DNA from: Lates calcarifer
Lineage: Eukaryota; Chordata; Actinopteri; Centropomidae
Direction: 5' to 3'
DNA: 64,000 bases
Assembly (NCBI RefSeq): GCF_001640805.2
Contig: NC_066836.1
Coordinates: forward strand, 259,568 to 323,567
Below are positions 46,399-59,096 of the stretch, piece after piece. The position numbers and the translations under genes are program-made. The notes under the pieces are model-generated. The model was not told where the DNA came from. It worked only from the letters and a program-made list of their open reading frames with translations, and ran no database searches. Within the stretch, counting starts at the first letter, position 1; every line of letters starts with the position of its first letter.

Positions 46399-48829
46399 TC
46401 ACAGAGCGGCGTGCTGGGAGAGGGCGTGGTGTCGGCGGACGTGTCTGAGCAGCAGCTGGCGGTCCGGACTCGAATACTCACACTGTCGGCATGGAAACGC
46501 CTCCCCTGTGTGGTGACGGCGAGCATGAAGGTCCAAACTCTTCTTCTGGATACTGACAGAGAGACACCACCTATTACTATGGCAACCACCCTAACGACAG
46601 TCACCATGACAACCACAGCTGTTGATAAGGAGGTGTGTGTGTCAGGTGTGTTACCTGCTGTAGTCACAGTGCTGACACCTGTACGGTTTCTCCTGACTGT
46701 GAGTTCTGCTGTGTCTGAGCAGAGAGCTGCGATCTATGGAGGCATACGGACACTCAGCACACCTGTGCGGTTTCTCACCTGTCAACACACAGCACACACA
46801 GTCATTTGACACACAACCTCAGGTGAGTTACCTGTCCCCAGGTGTGTGTTACCTGTGTGAGACCCCAGGTGTGTGTTACCTGTGTGAGTCCTCAGGTGTT
46901 GCAGCAGTGAGGCCTTCAGTCTGCTGCTGTAGGAGCACTGAGGACAGGTGAACGGTTTCTCTCCTCCGTGGACGCCCAGGTGACGCCTCAGAGTCAGTTT
47001 AGAAGAGAACTTCCTGTAGAGTAAATACATCACAGCTGAACTGCCCTCATCTGTCCTCTGCTGAGACACCTGCTAACCAGAGGGGTAAGGGATTGTGGGT
47101 AATGTAGTCACCTGTGACACAGCGAGCAGCAGAACCCGGTCTGGTCTCTGGTCTCTGCAGACATGTGCTCCTTCTCTTCGACTCCGTTCTTTCTCCTGAC
47201 CTCCTTCTTCTTCTTCTTCTCTGCAACGCTCGGTGAACTCTGACTGGGAACCAACACACACATACTGGTCTCTGATTGGCTGATTAAACCAAAGTTTTTT
47301 ACATGTTTAGTTTGATCAGACCTGATGTTCGATCACCTGTGATCAGTTTCAGTTATTGATCACATTAATTTGGTCTGTCAGACGTTTATTTTGAAAGAAA
47401 CAAAGTTTACAATAAAACCTTTTCTTGATAAAACTGTTTCAGGTGTCTACCTGTCCGTATGCTCTGCCTCCTTCCCTCCAGCTTGTCCAATCGGCAGGCC
47501 TCTCCATCCGCCTGGGAGAATCAGACCGTTATCACTGTTAGTGTTATTGATTATTGATTACTGCCCAGCTGTGGGTGAGGATGTACAGACCTGAGTAGCG
47601 ACAGTGTTGATGGGTTTGTTGATGAGCGTTTCGTGATGCGATGTTCCTGAACGTCCTCTGACAGACTGGACAGCTCAACACCGCCTTCTTCTTCTTCCTC
47701 TCCTCTTCCCCCCCCTCCTCCTTTTCCTTCTCCTCCTGCAGTGACTTCTCCAGTGAGGCTCCAGCTCCTCCCAGCTCTCGGTCGTCCAGCTGCAGCCGAG
47801 GCAGCTGAAGCCGCCGGCAGCTCTGTGCGACCGGACGTGGACGTCCAGCAGCCGCCGCGACGGCAGCTTCGCAAGACACAGGAAGCACGGCAGCTTCCGT
47901 CTGCCAGAGGGAGACGTCCTTGTCTGTCCACCGTCTGCCCTGCTCTGCCTCGAGCCCTCAGCCCAGGACAGGCGAGGGGAGTCTTCAGGGGGAGGAGGGT
48001 GTTGGAGGGGGCAGGGGGAGGCAGCAGGGGGAGGAAGAGGAGGAGGAGGTCTGGTGGCTGAGATACGACACAGTCCCAGAGTCATGAGGTGAGCGGACTG
48101 AGCCATCTCCTCCTGGGTGGAGGGGGGGTCGATGGGACAGGACAGATCCACTGAACCCCCCTTCAGTGGAAAGATAGAGGACTCCTCCTCCTCGTCCTCC
48201 TCCTCCGCACCCTCCTCCTCCTCCTCCTCAAACAGAGTGCTGACCTGAGGACAGGAAGAGGAGACGCTGTTACCTGTCTGAACACAGACAGCTGTGCCCC
48301 CCCCGTGGTTTTTCTTCTTTAAATAAACTTCAGATGAACAGTGTGTGTGTGTCAGGTGTGTGTCTGGTGCGTGTCAGGTGCGTCACCTCACAGGTGTGTG
48401 CGACCTGCAGCCCCCCCTCTGTGCTGATGTCACAGGTGGGCGGGCTCATGCTGTCCAGCATGTTGTAGAGCAGGAATTCGTCCTCATCACTTTGCTTCGA
48501 CTCTCCGTTCAGATCCAGCTGATACAGCGACACCCCCCGCTGGAGGCCCGCCTCCTCTCCGCCCTCTGCCCCACCCCCTTCGTCGGCTCCCCCCAGGTAG
48601 GAGAGGGTGGGGGGGCGGTGCCTGAGCAGCAGGTGGCTGCTGATGGAGGCCTTAAGGCCACAGGTGAACTGACAGAGTTTACAGCGATACAGCTCCACCA
48701 GGAAGGACTCCACCAGCCCCCCACCAGACCCTCCACCTCCCCACAGTACAGACTGGAGCTCACAGCCCCGCCCATCACCTGCAGAGTCACAGGGCTGATG
48801 TCACGGTACCTCTGCTTCACCGACGACAT
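46399..48829 (-). CDS. C2H2 zinc-finger protein, with two apparent frame slips
   Basis: Likely nuclear DNA-binding protein; I do not recognise the orthologue. The N-terminal segment is MSSVKQRYRDISPVTLQ. Fingers in order: YRCKLCQFTCGLKASISSHL, then LPCFLCLAKLPSRRLLDVHV, FSCLGCSWTTESWEELEPHW, LSCPVCQRTFRNIASRNAHQ, FCCSLCHRKFSSKLTLRRHL, FTCPQCSYSSRLKASLLQHL, HRCAECPYASIDRSSLLRHS, a finger starting YRCQHCDYS, and FPCRQCEYSSPDRQLLLRHV. Exons at about 48270-48829, 47593-48240, 47452-47512, 47112-47248, 46889-47013, 46652-46780 and 46399-46550. Acidic Glu/Asp stretches lie near 48180-48235. The reading frame changes by one base at G-runs near 48721 and 47708 (plus-strand C-runs). Each would be repaired by one more G, which suggests sequence errors, though a pseudogene is possible. 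Confidence 0.7.
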
Positions 48830-49509
48830 CACCTCAGCATGACATCAGCAGGAGGATCAGCTCGCTCTCCTCTGATTGGACACAGGTGGAAGACCTGACC
48901 TATGACACCAGCAGGTGTCCAACAAACAGAAACACATCTGAACAGTTTTAATGTGGAGCTGATTGATCTGATCAATAATTTATTGGCATAAATATCAGCA
49001 CCCTGTCAAAATAAAACTTCACCAAAATACTCAATAAATATTATTTCTTATTAAACAGTGTCATGTTCTACAGCTCATTAACAGGTCATCAAACAGAAAA
49101 CAGCTTCAGTAACAACTTCAGAAAAACTAAAAATAGAAACGGACTGAACTAATGTTAACGAACACTAACGGCTGCGGCTTTAACGGACTTTAACAGACAA
49201 TTAGTGAATTTATAAACCGAGCAGAGTCGATGCTAACGGTGTTAGCAGCAGCTAATAAGAGTTTGTGTTGAAGCTTCGGGTTTAATGAACCGAACAGGAG
49301 CTAACTGTACACCCACAGCTTCAGTCTGACACCTGAGCACGCCACACATTTCATCATATTTCACCTGAAGAGGTTTGATGTTCCGCTGAAACTCACCTGC
49401 TGCTCAAACTCTACTCTACTCTACTTTACTTCCGCTGCTGCGTCTTCTTCTACGGTCTGACCGGAAACAGGCGAAAACAGGACCACACTCCAGCGCCACC
49501 TGCAGGAGG

Positions 49510-50930
49510 AGAGGAGAGGAAAATAGAATAGAATAGGCTTTATTGTCATTGTAGTTAAGTACAATGAAATTGTGGGTGCTCCATGAAGACAGACTATGCA
49601 CTATAGAAAAGACTTAAATACAAATAGAAATATGAAAATGTACACAATATACAAGACCTATACAATATAATACAAGAGATTACAGCAGAATACAAGAATT
49701 ACAAAATTACAAAAATTTACAATGTCTCTTTTAAATAGAATCTGCATACACACAATAGCACACGATTGTGCTAAGAGTCTAGGACACTTTAAGGTGCGGG
49801 TGATGGATAGTGTCCTTGGCTGTGTATGTGTGTGTGTGTGTGTGAGGTGTGGTGTTGGTGGGGTGAGGGGAGCGGGTGGGGGGTATGGTGGGGTATGGTC
49901 AGTGTTTGTTTTCGGTCCAGGGGAAGAAGCTGTTGGTGTCTGGTGGTGTGGGACTTGATTGACCTGAAGCGCCATCCTGAGGGCAGCAGGTCAAACAGGT
50001 GGTGGGCGGGGTGTGAGGGGTCTCCTGTGATAGTCCTGGTTTTCTTGAGGCAGCAGGTTCTGGATATGTCATCCAGGGAGGGCAGAGGGCAGCCGCTGAT
50101 TTTTTGGGCGGTGTTGATGACCCTCTGCACAGCCTTCCTGTCCTCAGCTGTAGAGCCTGTACCACACACTCAGACAGTGTGTCAGTACACTCTCCAGGAG
50201 TGGTAGAGGGCCAGCAGCAGCTTCTTGTCCAGATTGGTTTTCCTGAGGACACGCAGGAAATACAGCCGCTGCTGAGCCTTCTTCACTAGAGCCTTGGTGT
50301 TGTGGGTCCAGGAGAGATCGGCTGAGATGTGGGTGCCCAGGAACCTGAAGGTGGTGACAGTTTCCACACATTCTCCATTTATGAGGAGGGGGGTGTGGTC
50401 TTGTCTGTCCTTTCTGAAGTCCATGATGAGTTCTTTAGTTTTCTGGACGTTCAGTGTCAGTGTTAGCTGAGCACCAGAGGGACAGTTCCTCTACCTCAGC
50501 CCTGTATACTGCCTCATCTCCATCAGAGATGAGCCCAACCACGGTGGTATCATCTGCATACTTGATGATGGTGTTGGTTGGGTGTGTTGGAGTGCAGTCA
50601 TAGGTTTACAGGGCGTACAGCAGGGGGCTCAGCACACAGCCCTGAGGGGAGCCAGTGCTGAGTGTGAGTGTGGAGGAGAGGTGAGGGCCGAGTCTGACAA
50701 ATTGTGGGCGGTGTGTGAGGAAGTGTTTGATCCAGATGCAGGTGGGGAGAGGGATCTGTAGTTGGAGCAGTTTGACTAAAATGTCCAGGATGAACACTGA
50801 GCTGTAATCCACAAAGAGCATCCTCATGTAGATCTTTCGGTTTTCCAGGTGACTCAGCGCCCTGTGGAGTGTTAGAGCGGTGGCGTCCTCTGTGGACCGG
50901 TTCGTTCTGTAGGCGAACTGGTTGGGGTCA
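49510..50930 (-). mobile_element. 5'-truncated non-LTR retrotransposon (CR1/L2/Rex-like LINE)
   Basis: On the minus strand, a reverse transcriptase fragment runs from NQFAYRTNRSTEDATALTLH near 50920 through TGSPQGCVLSPLLYAL and KYADDTTVVGLISDGDEAVY. It continues into the C-terminal region (FLGTHISADLSWTHNTKALV, RLYFLRVLRKTNLDKKLLLA, LYHSW). Stops and frame changes interrupt it. The 3' tail includes ACAATGACAATAAAGCC near 49535-49551. It starts part-way through the reverse transcriptase, so it is a typical 5'-truncated insertion. It lies between the zinc-finger gene and the satellite. Confidence 0.85.
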
Positions 50931-52020
50931 AGGAGGGAGGAGGAGAGGAGGAGGAGAAGACAGGAGGAGAGGACAGAGGAGGGGAGAGTTTATTTTTCAG
51001 GACATTTGTCCTCTGTCTCTATTAATGTCAATTTTATCTTTTCCACTGTGAAATGACTCTGCTGCCCCCTGCTGCCCTGCTCCACCTACTACAGCACTGA
51101 TCAATACTGATCAATACTGATCAATACTGACTCCCCCCTATGGCCACATCAGATACTATAGTCACAGTCCACAATGATAACGGACGCACCTGTTAGGAGG
51201 ATGTGGTAACCACGGCAACCAGCATCTCAGTGTTTGTGTTCGACAACAGAAGAAGCGAGTGAAGAGGAAACAGGTCACATGACCAGGCTGTTTTTTCCTG
51301 AGACAGGAAGTGTGTGAATGTGTGAGAGAGAGAGACGTCATCGAAACAGGAATCAGCCGCATGGCGTGACAGCGTGTTCACCACCACGCAGTGTTGCATG
51401 ACAAGCTGTGACCACACACACACACACACACACACTCTGGTTTTAACCTGAAATAAGGACAAAGTGTTTTTCAATCTTCAGGGATGATAAATACCAGGAT
51501 ACTGCTCAGAGTAAAAGTATTACCAGTACACTGTAGAAATACTGCATTCAGACTCTGACTGCAGTAAAAGTATAGATCTGTTGTGTGTTGCTCAGTGAAC
51601 TGACCTCAGATTAACAACTGTAGGTACATTTACTGCATCTACTACTGCATGATACTACATTACTGCAGTGCCACAGTATCATGCAGTATCATCCAGCACT
51701 GAGGCAGTGTGACTGTGGACTTTAAGGTCAGAGCTGGTGTCAGTGGTTTACACTGAGGTCAGTCTGAGTGATTCAGAGTCCTCATAACCACTATACGTCA
51801 GTTTCTGTGAGGACATCTGCTCTTCGGAGGTCAGGGGTCAGGTCAGGGGTCACGGGGCCAGGTTAGGGGTCAGGGGTCACGGCTGGGCAGTGCATCATGT
51901 GAATGAGGGTCCTCATAAAGATAGAAATACAAACATGTGTGTGTCATTGTTCAACAGGAAGTGAACAAAACCAGGTAAACAGAAAAGAGGACGCAGTGTT
52001 CAGACACAACGACCACACAC
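50931..52020. other. Intergenic sequence with small tandem repeats
   Basis: No gene seen. GATCAATACT is repeated three times near 51097-51128, a CA run lies at 51414-51434, and AGGGGTCAGG-type repeats lie near 51830-51890. Confidence 0.6.
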
Positions 52021-52024
52021 CTCA

Positions 52025-52718
52025 CCTCTACTACTACTACTACTACTACAACTGATATTACTACTACTACTACTACAACTGATATTACTACTACTACTAC
52101 TACTACAACTGATATTACTACTACTACTACTACTACTGATATTACTACTACTACTACTACAACTGATATTACTACTACTACTACTACTACTGATATTACT
52201 ACTACTATTACTACTGATATTACTACTACTACTACAACTGATATTACTACTACTACTACTACTACAATTGATATTACTACTACTACTACTACTACTACTA
52301 CAACTGATATTACTACTACTACTACTACAACTGATATTACTACTACTACAACTGATATTACTACTACTACTACTACTACAACTGATATTACTACTACTAC
52401 TACTACTACAACTGATATTACTACTACTACTACTACTGATATTACTACTACAACTGATATTACTACTACTACTACTGATATTACTACTACTACTACTACA
52501 ACTGATATTACTACTACTACTACTACTACTACTACAACTGATATTACTACTACTATTACTACTGATATTACTACTACTACTACAACTGATATTACTACTA
52601 CTACTACTACTATTACTACTGATATTACTACTACTACTACTACAACTGATATTACTACTACTATTACTACTATTACTACTGATATTACTACTACTACTAC
52701 TACTATTACTACTGATAT

Positions 52719-52758
<40 letters not shown>

Positions 52759-53355
52759 GATATTACTACTACTACTACTACAACTGATATTACTACTACT
52801 ACTACTACTACTATTACTACTGATATTACTACTACTACTACTACTAGTACTACTGATATTACTACTACTACTACTACAACTGATATTACTACTACTACTA
52901 CTACTACAACTGATATTACTACTACTATTACTACTGATATTACTACTACTACTACAACTGATATTACTACTACTACTACTACTATTACTACTGATATTAC
53001 TACTACTACTACTACAACTGATATTACTACTACTATTACTACTATTACTACTGATATTACTACTACTACTACTACTATTACTACTGATATTACTACTACT
53101 ACTACTACTACTATTACTACTGATATTACTACTACTACTACTACTACTATTACTACTGATATTACTACTACTACTACTACTACTGATATTACTACTGATA
53201 TTACTACTACTACTACTACAACTGATATTACTACTACTGATATTACTACTACTACTACTATACTACTATACTACTAACTGATATTACTACTACTACTACT
53301 ACTATTACTACTGATATTACTACTACTACTACTACTACTACTGATACTACTAGTA
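52025..53355. repeat. 1.3-kb ACT/GATATT satellite array
   Basis: Runs of TAC broken at intervals by CAACTGATATTAC or CTGATATTAC. Spacing between GATATT marks varies in steps of three bases. A frame therefore stays open for 337 codons (52268-53281) as poly-Leu/Ile/Gln, which I take as an artefact. Minor breaks occur near 52845 (ACTAGTACT) and 53258-53276. Confidence 0.95.
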
Positions 53356-53779
53356 GTACTAGTACGGATGGAGCAGCGGTCAGTCCGTGTGCTGACTGTG
53401 AGTTGTTTTGTGAAGACTTTTCCTCTGACTGTTAAAGACTTTTCCTTTTATCAGTTAAATTATCAGTGTGGTTGTGGAGGTGTGAACAGTTGTGTGTATA
53501 AAGTGTGTATTGTGTGTGTATGAGCCTGTCAGTCTGTGGTTTCAGACTCAGTACACGGTGTACCCGACTCATGTTACCGTGGTAACAGTAGTAAAACTCA
53601 TTCTAGCAGCAGGTGTTGAATGGAGAAGCAGGAAGGTAAAATCTGAGACTCTCCTGAACGTGGCCCTGAGTGTTTCCACTCATTTGTCCAGAAAATCTTA
53701 AACTTGTCACTCAGGTGAAAGTCATGGAGCCTTAACATCTCCTTCATGTGTTCATTCAGGCCTTTTCACAGTAAGAGCT

Positions 53780-53940
53780 GTGTCAGAGTTACAGACAGGG
53801 TGGTGGTGGGTGGTGCTGTTGGACGTGCTCCTCCCTGTCTCTAACTTCTGCTTTGACTCGTGGTGTTTCTGTGGTTTAACGGACTCAGACTTGACGAAGC
53901 TTCAGACGGAGACGCAGCTGAGACGACGACACAACGACCG
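53780..53940 (+). promoter_or_regulatory. Candidate 5' UTR exon of the CCR9-like gene
   Basis: A stretch ending ACAACGACCGTAAGTCTC has a strong splice-donor match (GTAAGT) at about 53940, 0.8 kb upstream of the first coding exon. No coding similarity is seen. It is only a suggestion from the splice signal and position. Confidence 0.3.
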
Positions 53941-54728
53941 TAAGTCTCTTTCTTCTCTTTGAGTTAAACTGAGGTTTGTGAACGTGTCGCAAACAGAGTC
54001 TCATCAACACGTTTAAACGTTAGACTTTTTCCCACGCTGCAGAAACTCCTCACCTCACGATCCTGAACACAACAACTGAGATCATTTAATCTGATCGCAG
54101 CTCTCTGTCTGTTTCTGATCACACAGGATCAATACTTTATCTAGTTACTGGTTTGTAATATCAGAGTACACTGAAAGTACCAAAGGTAAAAGTACTGCAG
54201 GATAATGTTACTGGATTACTGATGCGTTTATCAGTTTAACGTTACAGCAGCTGAAGCTGCGGAGTAATCTGTTACTGCTGCAGAGTAATCTGTAATAAAA
54301 CATGCTTTATTGATTGATTCATGTTTCAATGATCTGTAAATCAGTGCAGTATAAAGTATTTACTCAGCAATAAAAATATGAAGTTATCTCAGTAAAAAGA
54401 GTTCTGTTACAGTTTATAGATTAAATTATTAAACTATTGATTTATTGATTAATTTGAAAATCAGCTGAAAACCTTTAACACAGTGAAGAAGAGACAACTG
54501 AGCTCAGCAGAGTACTGAAACGCGTAGTAGAAATACTTTTATACTTTTACTTCAGTGAAAGTAAAAACAATAAAAACAACGGGGGGGCGGGGTGATGCAA
54601 CACAGAGACAGACATGAGTCAGACCAACGGCAGCAGGGAGGAGGGAGGAGGGAGAGGAAAATCTGTTGTTTGTTTGATGTTTATTTTTTGTTTGTTTTTT
54701 GTCCAGGTCACTGAATGACCTCATCATT

Positions 54729-56081
54729 ATGACCTCCATGGATGACATCATGAACATTACAGCGTTCACCACCGAGGTAACAACCAAGCATTATTGATTA
54801 TCAGTTACTGATCAATTTGATCCTTTCATTATTTTCTCAATTGATGAATTACTCTGAGGCCAGTCTCTGTGAGGACATCTGATCTTCAGTTTTATCTAAA
54901 CTGTGGCTCATTAAAAACATCTGGACAACAGACCTGCAGCAGGTGTGTTCAGGTGTGTTCAGGTGTTCAAGTGTGTGGTTTCTACCTTTCAGGATCCCTT
55001 CTCTGTCAGCCCCTTCTCCACCACTGAGGACTATGAAGACTACGACAGCCTGATGTGTGACCGGGCGTCGGTGCGGGAGTTCAGGGGCCGGTATGAGCCG
55101 CCACTCTTCTGGATCATCGCCTTGGTGGGTGGAGCTGGGAACATGGCCGTGGTGTGGATCTACCTAAACTTCCGGCGGCGGCTGAAGACCATGTCGGACG
55201 TGTACCTGCTGAACCTGGCGGTGGCCGACCTGCTGTTCCTGGTCACGCTGCCTCTGTGGGCGGCCGAGGCATCACACGGCTGGCGCTTTGGCTCCGCCCT
55301 GTGCAAGCTGAACTCTGCCCTCTACAAGGTGAACCTGTTCAGCAGCATGATGCTGCTCACCTGCATCAGCGTCGACCGCTACGTCGTCATCGTGCAGACC
55401 ACCAAGGCCCAAAACTCACAGATGGAGAGGCGCCGCTGCAGCCGGCTGGTGTGCCTGGTGGTCTGGCTGCTGGCGCTGCTGCTCGCCACGCCCGAGCTTG
55501 TGTTCGCCACCACGGCGGAGGTGGACTCGCAGCAGTACTGCAGGATGGTGTTCCCTGCTCACATGGGCAACCGCACCAAGATCCTGGTGCTGTCCCTGCA
55601 GGTGAGCATGGGCTTCTGCCTGCCCTTCATCATCATGGCGTTCTGCTACAGTGTCATCATTGTCACGCTGCTCAAGACCCGAAACTTCCAGAAGCACAAG
55701 GCCATGCGTGTCATCCTGGTGGTGGTGGTAGTGTTCATTGTTTCGCAGCTGCCCTACAATGGCGTGCTTGTGATGGAGGCAGCGCAGGCATCCAACATGA
55801 CCATGACGGACTGCGACGAGGTGAAGCGCTTCGACATGGTGGGACAGGTGTTGAAGAGTTTGGCTTACATGCACGCCTGCCTCAACCCCTTCCTCTATGC
55901 CTTTGTTGGCGTGCGATTCCGCAAAGATGTTCTGCAGCTGCTGCAGTGCTGCTTCAGCTGCTGCGGTTGGCAGCCGGCGACCACCAAGGGTCAGCTGAGC
56001 AAGAGCAGCAGGAGTCCACTGAGCTCAACCCGGGCGTCTGTGATGTCCGACAGCGACACGTCACAGCACCTGTCCCTGTGA
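54729..56081 (+). CDS. ccr9: CC chemokine receptor 9-like
   Basis: Seven-helix chemokine receptor of the leukocyte plasma membrane; in mammals CCR9 binds CCL25 and guides cells to gut and thymus. Two coding exons: 54729-54776 (MTSMDDIMNITAFTTE) and 54993-56081, joined in frame by a GT/AG intron, giving 378 residues. Visible features: an Asn-Ile-Thr glycosylation site, an acidic Tyr-rich N-terminus (TTEDYEDYDS), helix 2 DVYLLNLAVADLLFLVTLPLW, the DRY motif in CISVDRYVVIVQ, SQLPYNGVLV in helix 6, NPFLY in HACLNPFLYAFVGVRFRKDV, and a Ser/Thr-rich tail. Overall pattern is closest to CCR9 among the receptors I remember; CCR7 is the main alternative. The coding part is CG-richer than its surroundings. 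A minisatellite follows about 50 bases after the stop. Confidence 0.88.
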
Positions 56082-56127
56082 AGAGCACTTCCTGTTTGAG
56101 CTGCAGCAGCCGCGACAAGAAACAATA

Positions 56128-56612
56128 CAGCACATCATCACTCCTTCATCACTCCATCACTCCTTCATCACTTCCATCACTCCTTCATCACTCCTTCATC
56201 ACTCCCTCATCACTCCCCATCACTCCCTCATCACTCCTTCATCACTCCTTCATCACTCCCCATCACTCCTTCATCACTCCTTCATCACTCCCCATCACTC
56301 CCTCATCACTCCTTCATCACTACTTCATCACTCCCTCATCACTCCTTCATCACTCCTTCATCACTCCTCATCACTCCTTCATCACTCCCCATCACTCCTT
56401 CATCACTCCCCATCACTCCTTCATCACTCCCTCATTACTCCTTCATCACTCCCTCATCACTCCCTCATCACTACTTCATCACTCCCCATCACTCCTTCAT
56501 CACTCCCTCATTACTCCTTCGTCACTCCCTCATCACTCCTTCATCACTACTTCATCACTCCCCATCACTCCTTCATCACTCCCTCATCACTCCTTCATCA
56601 CTCCTTCAGTTT
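56128..56612. repeat. CATCACTCCTT minisatellite in the CCR9 3' region
   Basis: About 40 copies of an 11-base unit (TTCATCACTCC) with CC, CT and ACTT variants and an occasional 10-base unit (CCATCACTCC). It starts about 50 bases after the stop codon and would be transcribed if the AATAAA at 57076 is used. Confidence 0.95.
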
Positions 56613-56764
56613 AGCTTCAGCTACTCTTGAAACCTCTGAAATGTTGGTTGTGTCAGTTCAGAGACATTGACAGAGATCAGACTTTAACAAATTCAAACCA
56701 CAAGATTGTTAACTTGGAATCAAAAAGACCTTGAATGTATTACCCTGACATCTTATAACGTCTT

Positions 56765-56905
56765 TTCAGAACCCCAGGAACCCTTTCAATCCTCTGGACT
56801 TTCTCAGGACTTTCCCAGGACTATTTCTAGTGCTCACTTAGGACTTTCTCTGGACTTTTTTGGACTTTCCCAGGACTGTTTCCGGGACTATCTCAGGACT
56901 TGCCT
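56765..56905. repeat. Degenerate GGACTTTC tandem repeat
   Basis: GGACTTTCTCA, GGACTTTCCCA and GGACTATTTC-type units are repeated about ten times downstream of CCR9. Confidence 0.7.
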
Positions 56906-57075
56906 GTATATTAAATGTGAATGTTTGATTTTTAGCTGCTGTTGTTGGAGAGTGTTGGGTCATATGACCCCATTTTTTCCTCACACTGTATTGTTGTTAC
57001 CTGAGCGGGAAAAGCATCACAGGAGCCTTAGACTGAGCCAACGCTGCGTTTCTGTTGCATAAATGATCTTTGTTT

Positions 57076-57081
57076 AATAAA
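57076..57081 (+). terminator. Candidate polyadenylation signal of the CCR9-like gene
   Basis: AATAAA about 1 kb after the stop codon; it would place both repeats at 56.1-56.9 kb in the 3' UTR. A weaker ATTAAA lies near 57316. Confidence 0.4.
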
Positions 57082-58229
57082 ACGCAGCCAAACTGTTCAG
57101 ATTTATCTCTGTCAGACTGATGATTGTCATCCACCACTGAACAGTGCTGCTAACAGATGCTAAAAGGAGCAGCAGGATGCTAATGTGGACATTTATTTTC
57201 CTGGATGTTTTCTGATGTAAATAGTTTTCTGAATGTTTTTTTGTTGCATATATTTACGTGTATCATTTCTGTGATTCAGACTGAAGTAAATTGTCACTTT
57301 TGTTTCTGATAAACATTAAAGTGTGAGTAAAACCTGCAGAGTTTGAGTCTGAGCATGAAAAGCAGGAGGAAGTTGATCAAAGACAGTCACACTTGTTTCT
57401 TCACATCCTTCCTCCTCTCATCCTGTTGATGTTTTCACTCACTTTGTTCTGTAAAATGAACTGGAACCACAGAAACACTGAACCAACATTTACTCTTTAT
57501 ATTCAGATCGTTTTTTGTTTTTGTTTTGAGAAAAGACGACAAAGACAGTCTGAGTTTCTCCTGATTAGATAAATAAACCAAAACATCGTCTGCAAAGAAA
57601 TTTTCTTCATGAAGAAGCTGATCCCTGAGACGTTTGTTTTCTATCACTGATTTAACTACTTTTACACAAATACAAATATGAGGTTCTTGTACTTCACTTG
57701 AGTGTTTTCTTTTCATGCAACTTCATACTTGTACTGCAGTATAATTAGAAATGCAAAGTTCTATGAATTTTCAAAGTTGGAAACTTTCCATGAGAATAAA
57801 CAGGAATGAATCACAGGTTAGCCTGTGGCAGAGAACTTAAATGTAGTTGAATAAAAACCTGTTGCAGCCTCATGTTGGTTAAAATAAGCAGGTTTAATGT
57901 AAACTGAGCACACAGACTGGATCACACTAATCAATATATCTGATCTGTGACCAATAGCTGCTGAATCAGAGATGCTAAATACAAGCTAGCTAACAGCATG
58001 TTTACATGTTTTATTCAACATTCATGTTTTTTTGTTGTTCAGTGAATGAACGGATTAAAGGTTTCAGTACTTTTACTCAAATACAGAAGTATCTGATTAC
58101 TTCACCCTCCAGAGGAAAAGGTCAGATCTGTTTTTCTTCTGTTTTCATTCTCGAGGTGCAGAGAAACAAAAAGAATCTGAAATGTCAGTTTCCTGATTTA
58201 AACATCGTCACTGACGTCATAACTGTTCA
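57082..58229. other. Intergenic sequence downstream of CCR9
   Basis: No gene or clear repeat recognised. Short open frames only. Confidence 0.55.
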
Positions 58230-58462
58230 ATACAAGAGAGAGAGACAGAGAGACAGAGACAGAGAGAGAGAGACAGAGCGACAGAGAGAGACAGAGAGAG
58301 AGAGACAGAGAGACAGAGACAGAGAGAGACAGAGAGACAGAGAGAGAGAGAGAGAGACAGAGCGACAGAGAGAGACAGAGAGAGAGAGACAGAGAGACAG
58401 AGAGAGACAGAGAGAGAGAGACAGAGAGACAGAGAGACAGAGACAGAGAGAGACAGAGAGAC

Positions 58463-58509
<47 letters not shown>

Positions 58510-58621
58510 CAGAGAGAGACAGAGAGACAGAGAGAGACAGAGAGAGACAGAGAGACAGAGAGACAGAGACAGAGAGAGAGAGAGAGACAGAGAGACAGAG
58601 ACAGACACAGAGAGAGAGAGA
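58230..58621. repeat. GAGAGACA simple repeat
   Basis: About 390 bases of GAGAGACAGAGAGACAGAGA-type sequence with varying GA run length. Arg/Glu/Asp-rich and Ser/Leu-rich frames across it arise from the repeat. Confidence 0.95.
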
Positions 58622-59096
58622 CTCCTCCTCTGTCTGGTTTATCAGGTTTATTCCAGTTGTAAATTGTGATTCAGCAGAAAGAAAAAGAAGAAGTTGTCTT
58701 TATATCTGTCTGTGTTTCTGTGTGTGTTGTTGTCGTCTGTGTGCATGTGCGTGTGCTTGTCATGAGTCGATGTGATCAGAACAAAAACAGTGAAAAACAA
58801 AATGTGACAGAAGCAGAAGTGAAACTGGAGATGACACTACAACAACACAACAGACACACACAGTAAATCCAGGTGTTTACCATTCAGATGTTGTCACAGA
58901 GGAGACAGGAACAGGAAACTGGGGGGGGGGGTGTAAATCAGATTGGATGGCAGCTGCTGAACTCCCCCCTCTCCCCCCTCTCCCTCTTTTCTTTGTAACT
59001 GCTGTGTTTGCTGTTGGGGAATCACAGTGGGACTTTCACCTACTGATTAAGAGGAAAGAGGAGACGGCAGGTGTCATGTGACGACAACAACACACC
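58622..59096. other. Intergenic sequence
   Basis: No gene seen. A run of ten G lies at 58921-58930. Confidence 0.5.

Noticed and set aside
52268..53281. 337-codon Leu/Ile-rich open frame
   Set aside because: Lies wholly inside a trinucleotide-step satellite; composition follows the repeat and there is no domain or splice context.
55416..55874. 152-codon His-rich minus-strand frame
   Set aside because: Antisense shadow of the CCR9-like coding exon.
55154..56614. 486-codon frame overlapping the chemokine receptor
   Set aside because: It is the +2 shadow of the CCR9-like exon extended through the 3' minisatellite, with no recognisable domain.
58006..58662. Arg/Glu/Asp-repeat protein
   Set aside because: Translation of a GAGAGACA simple repeat.
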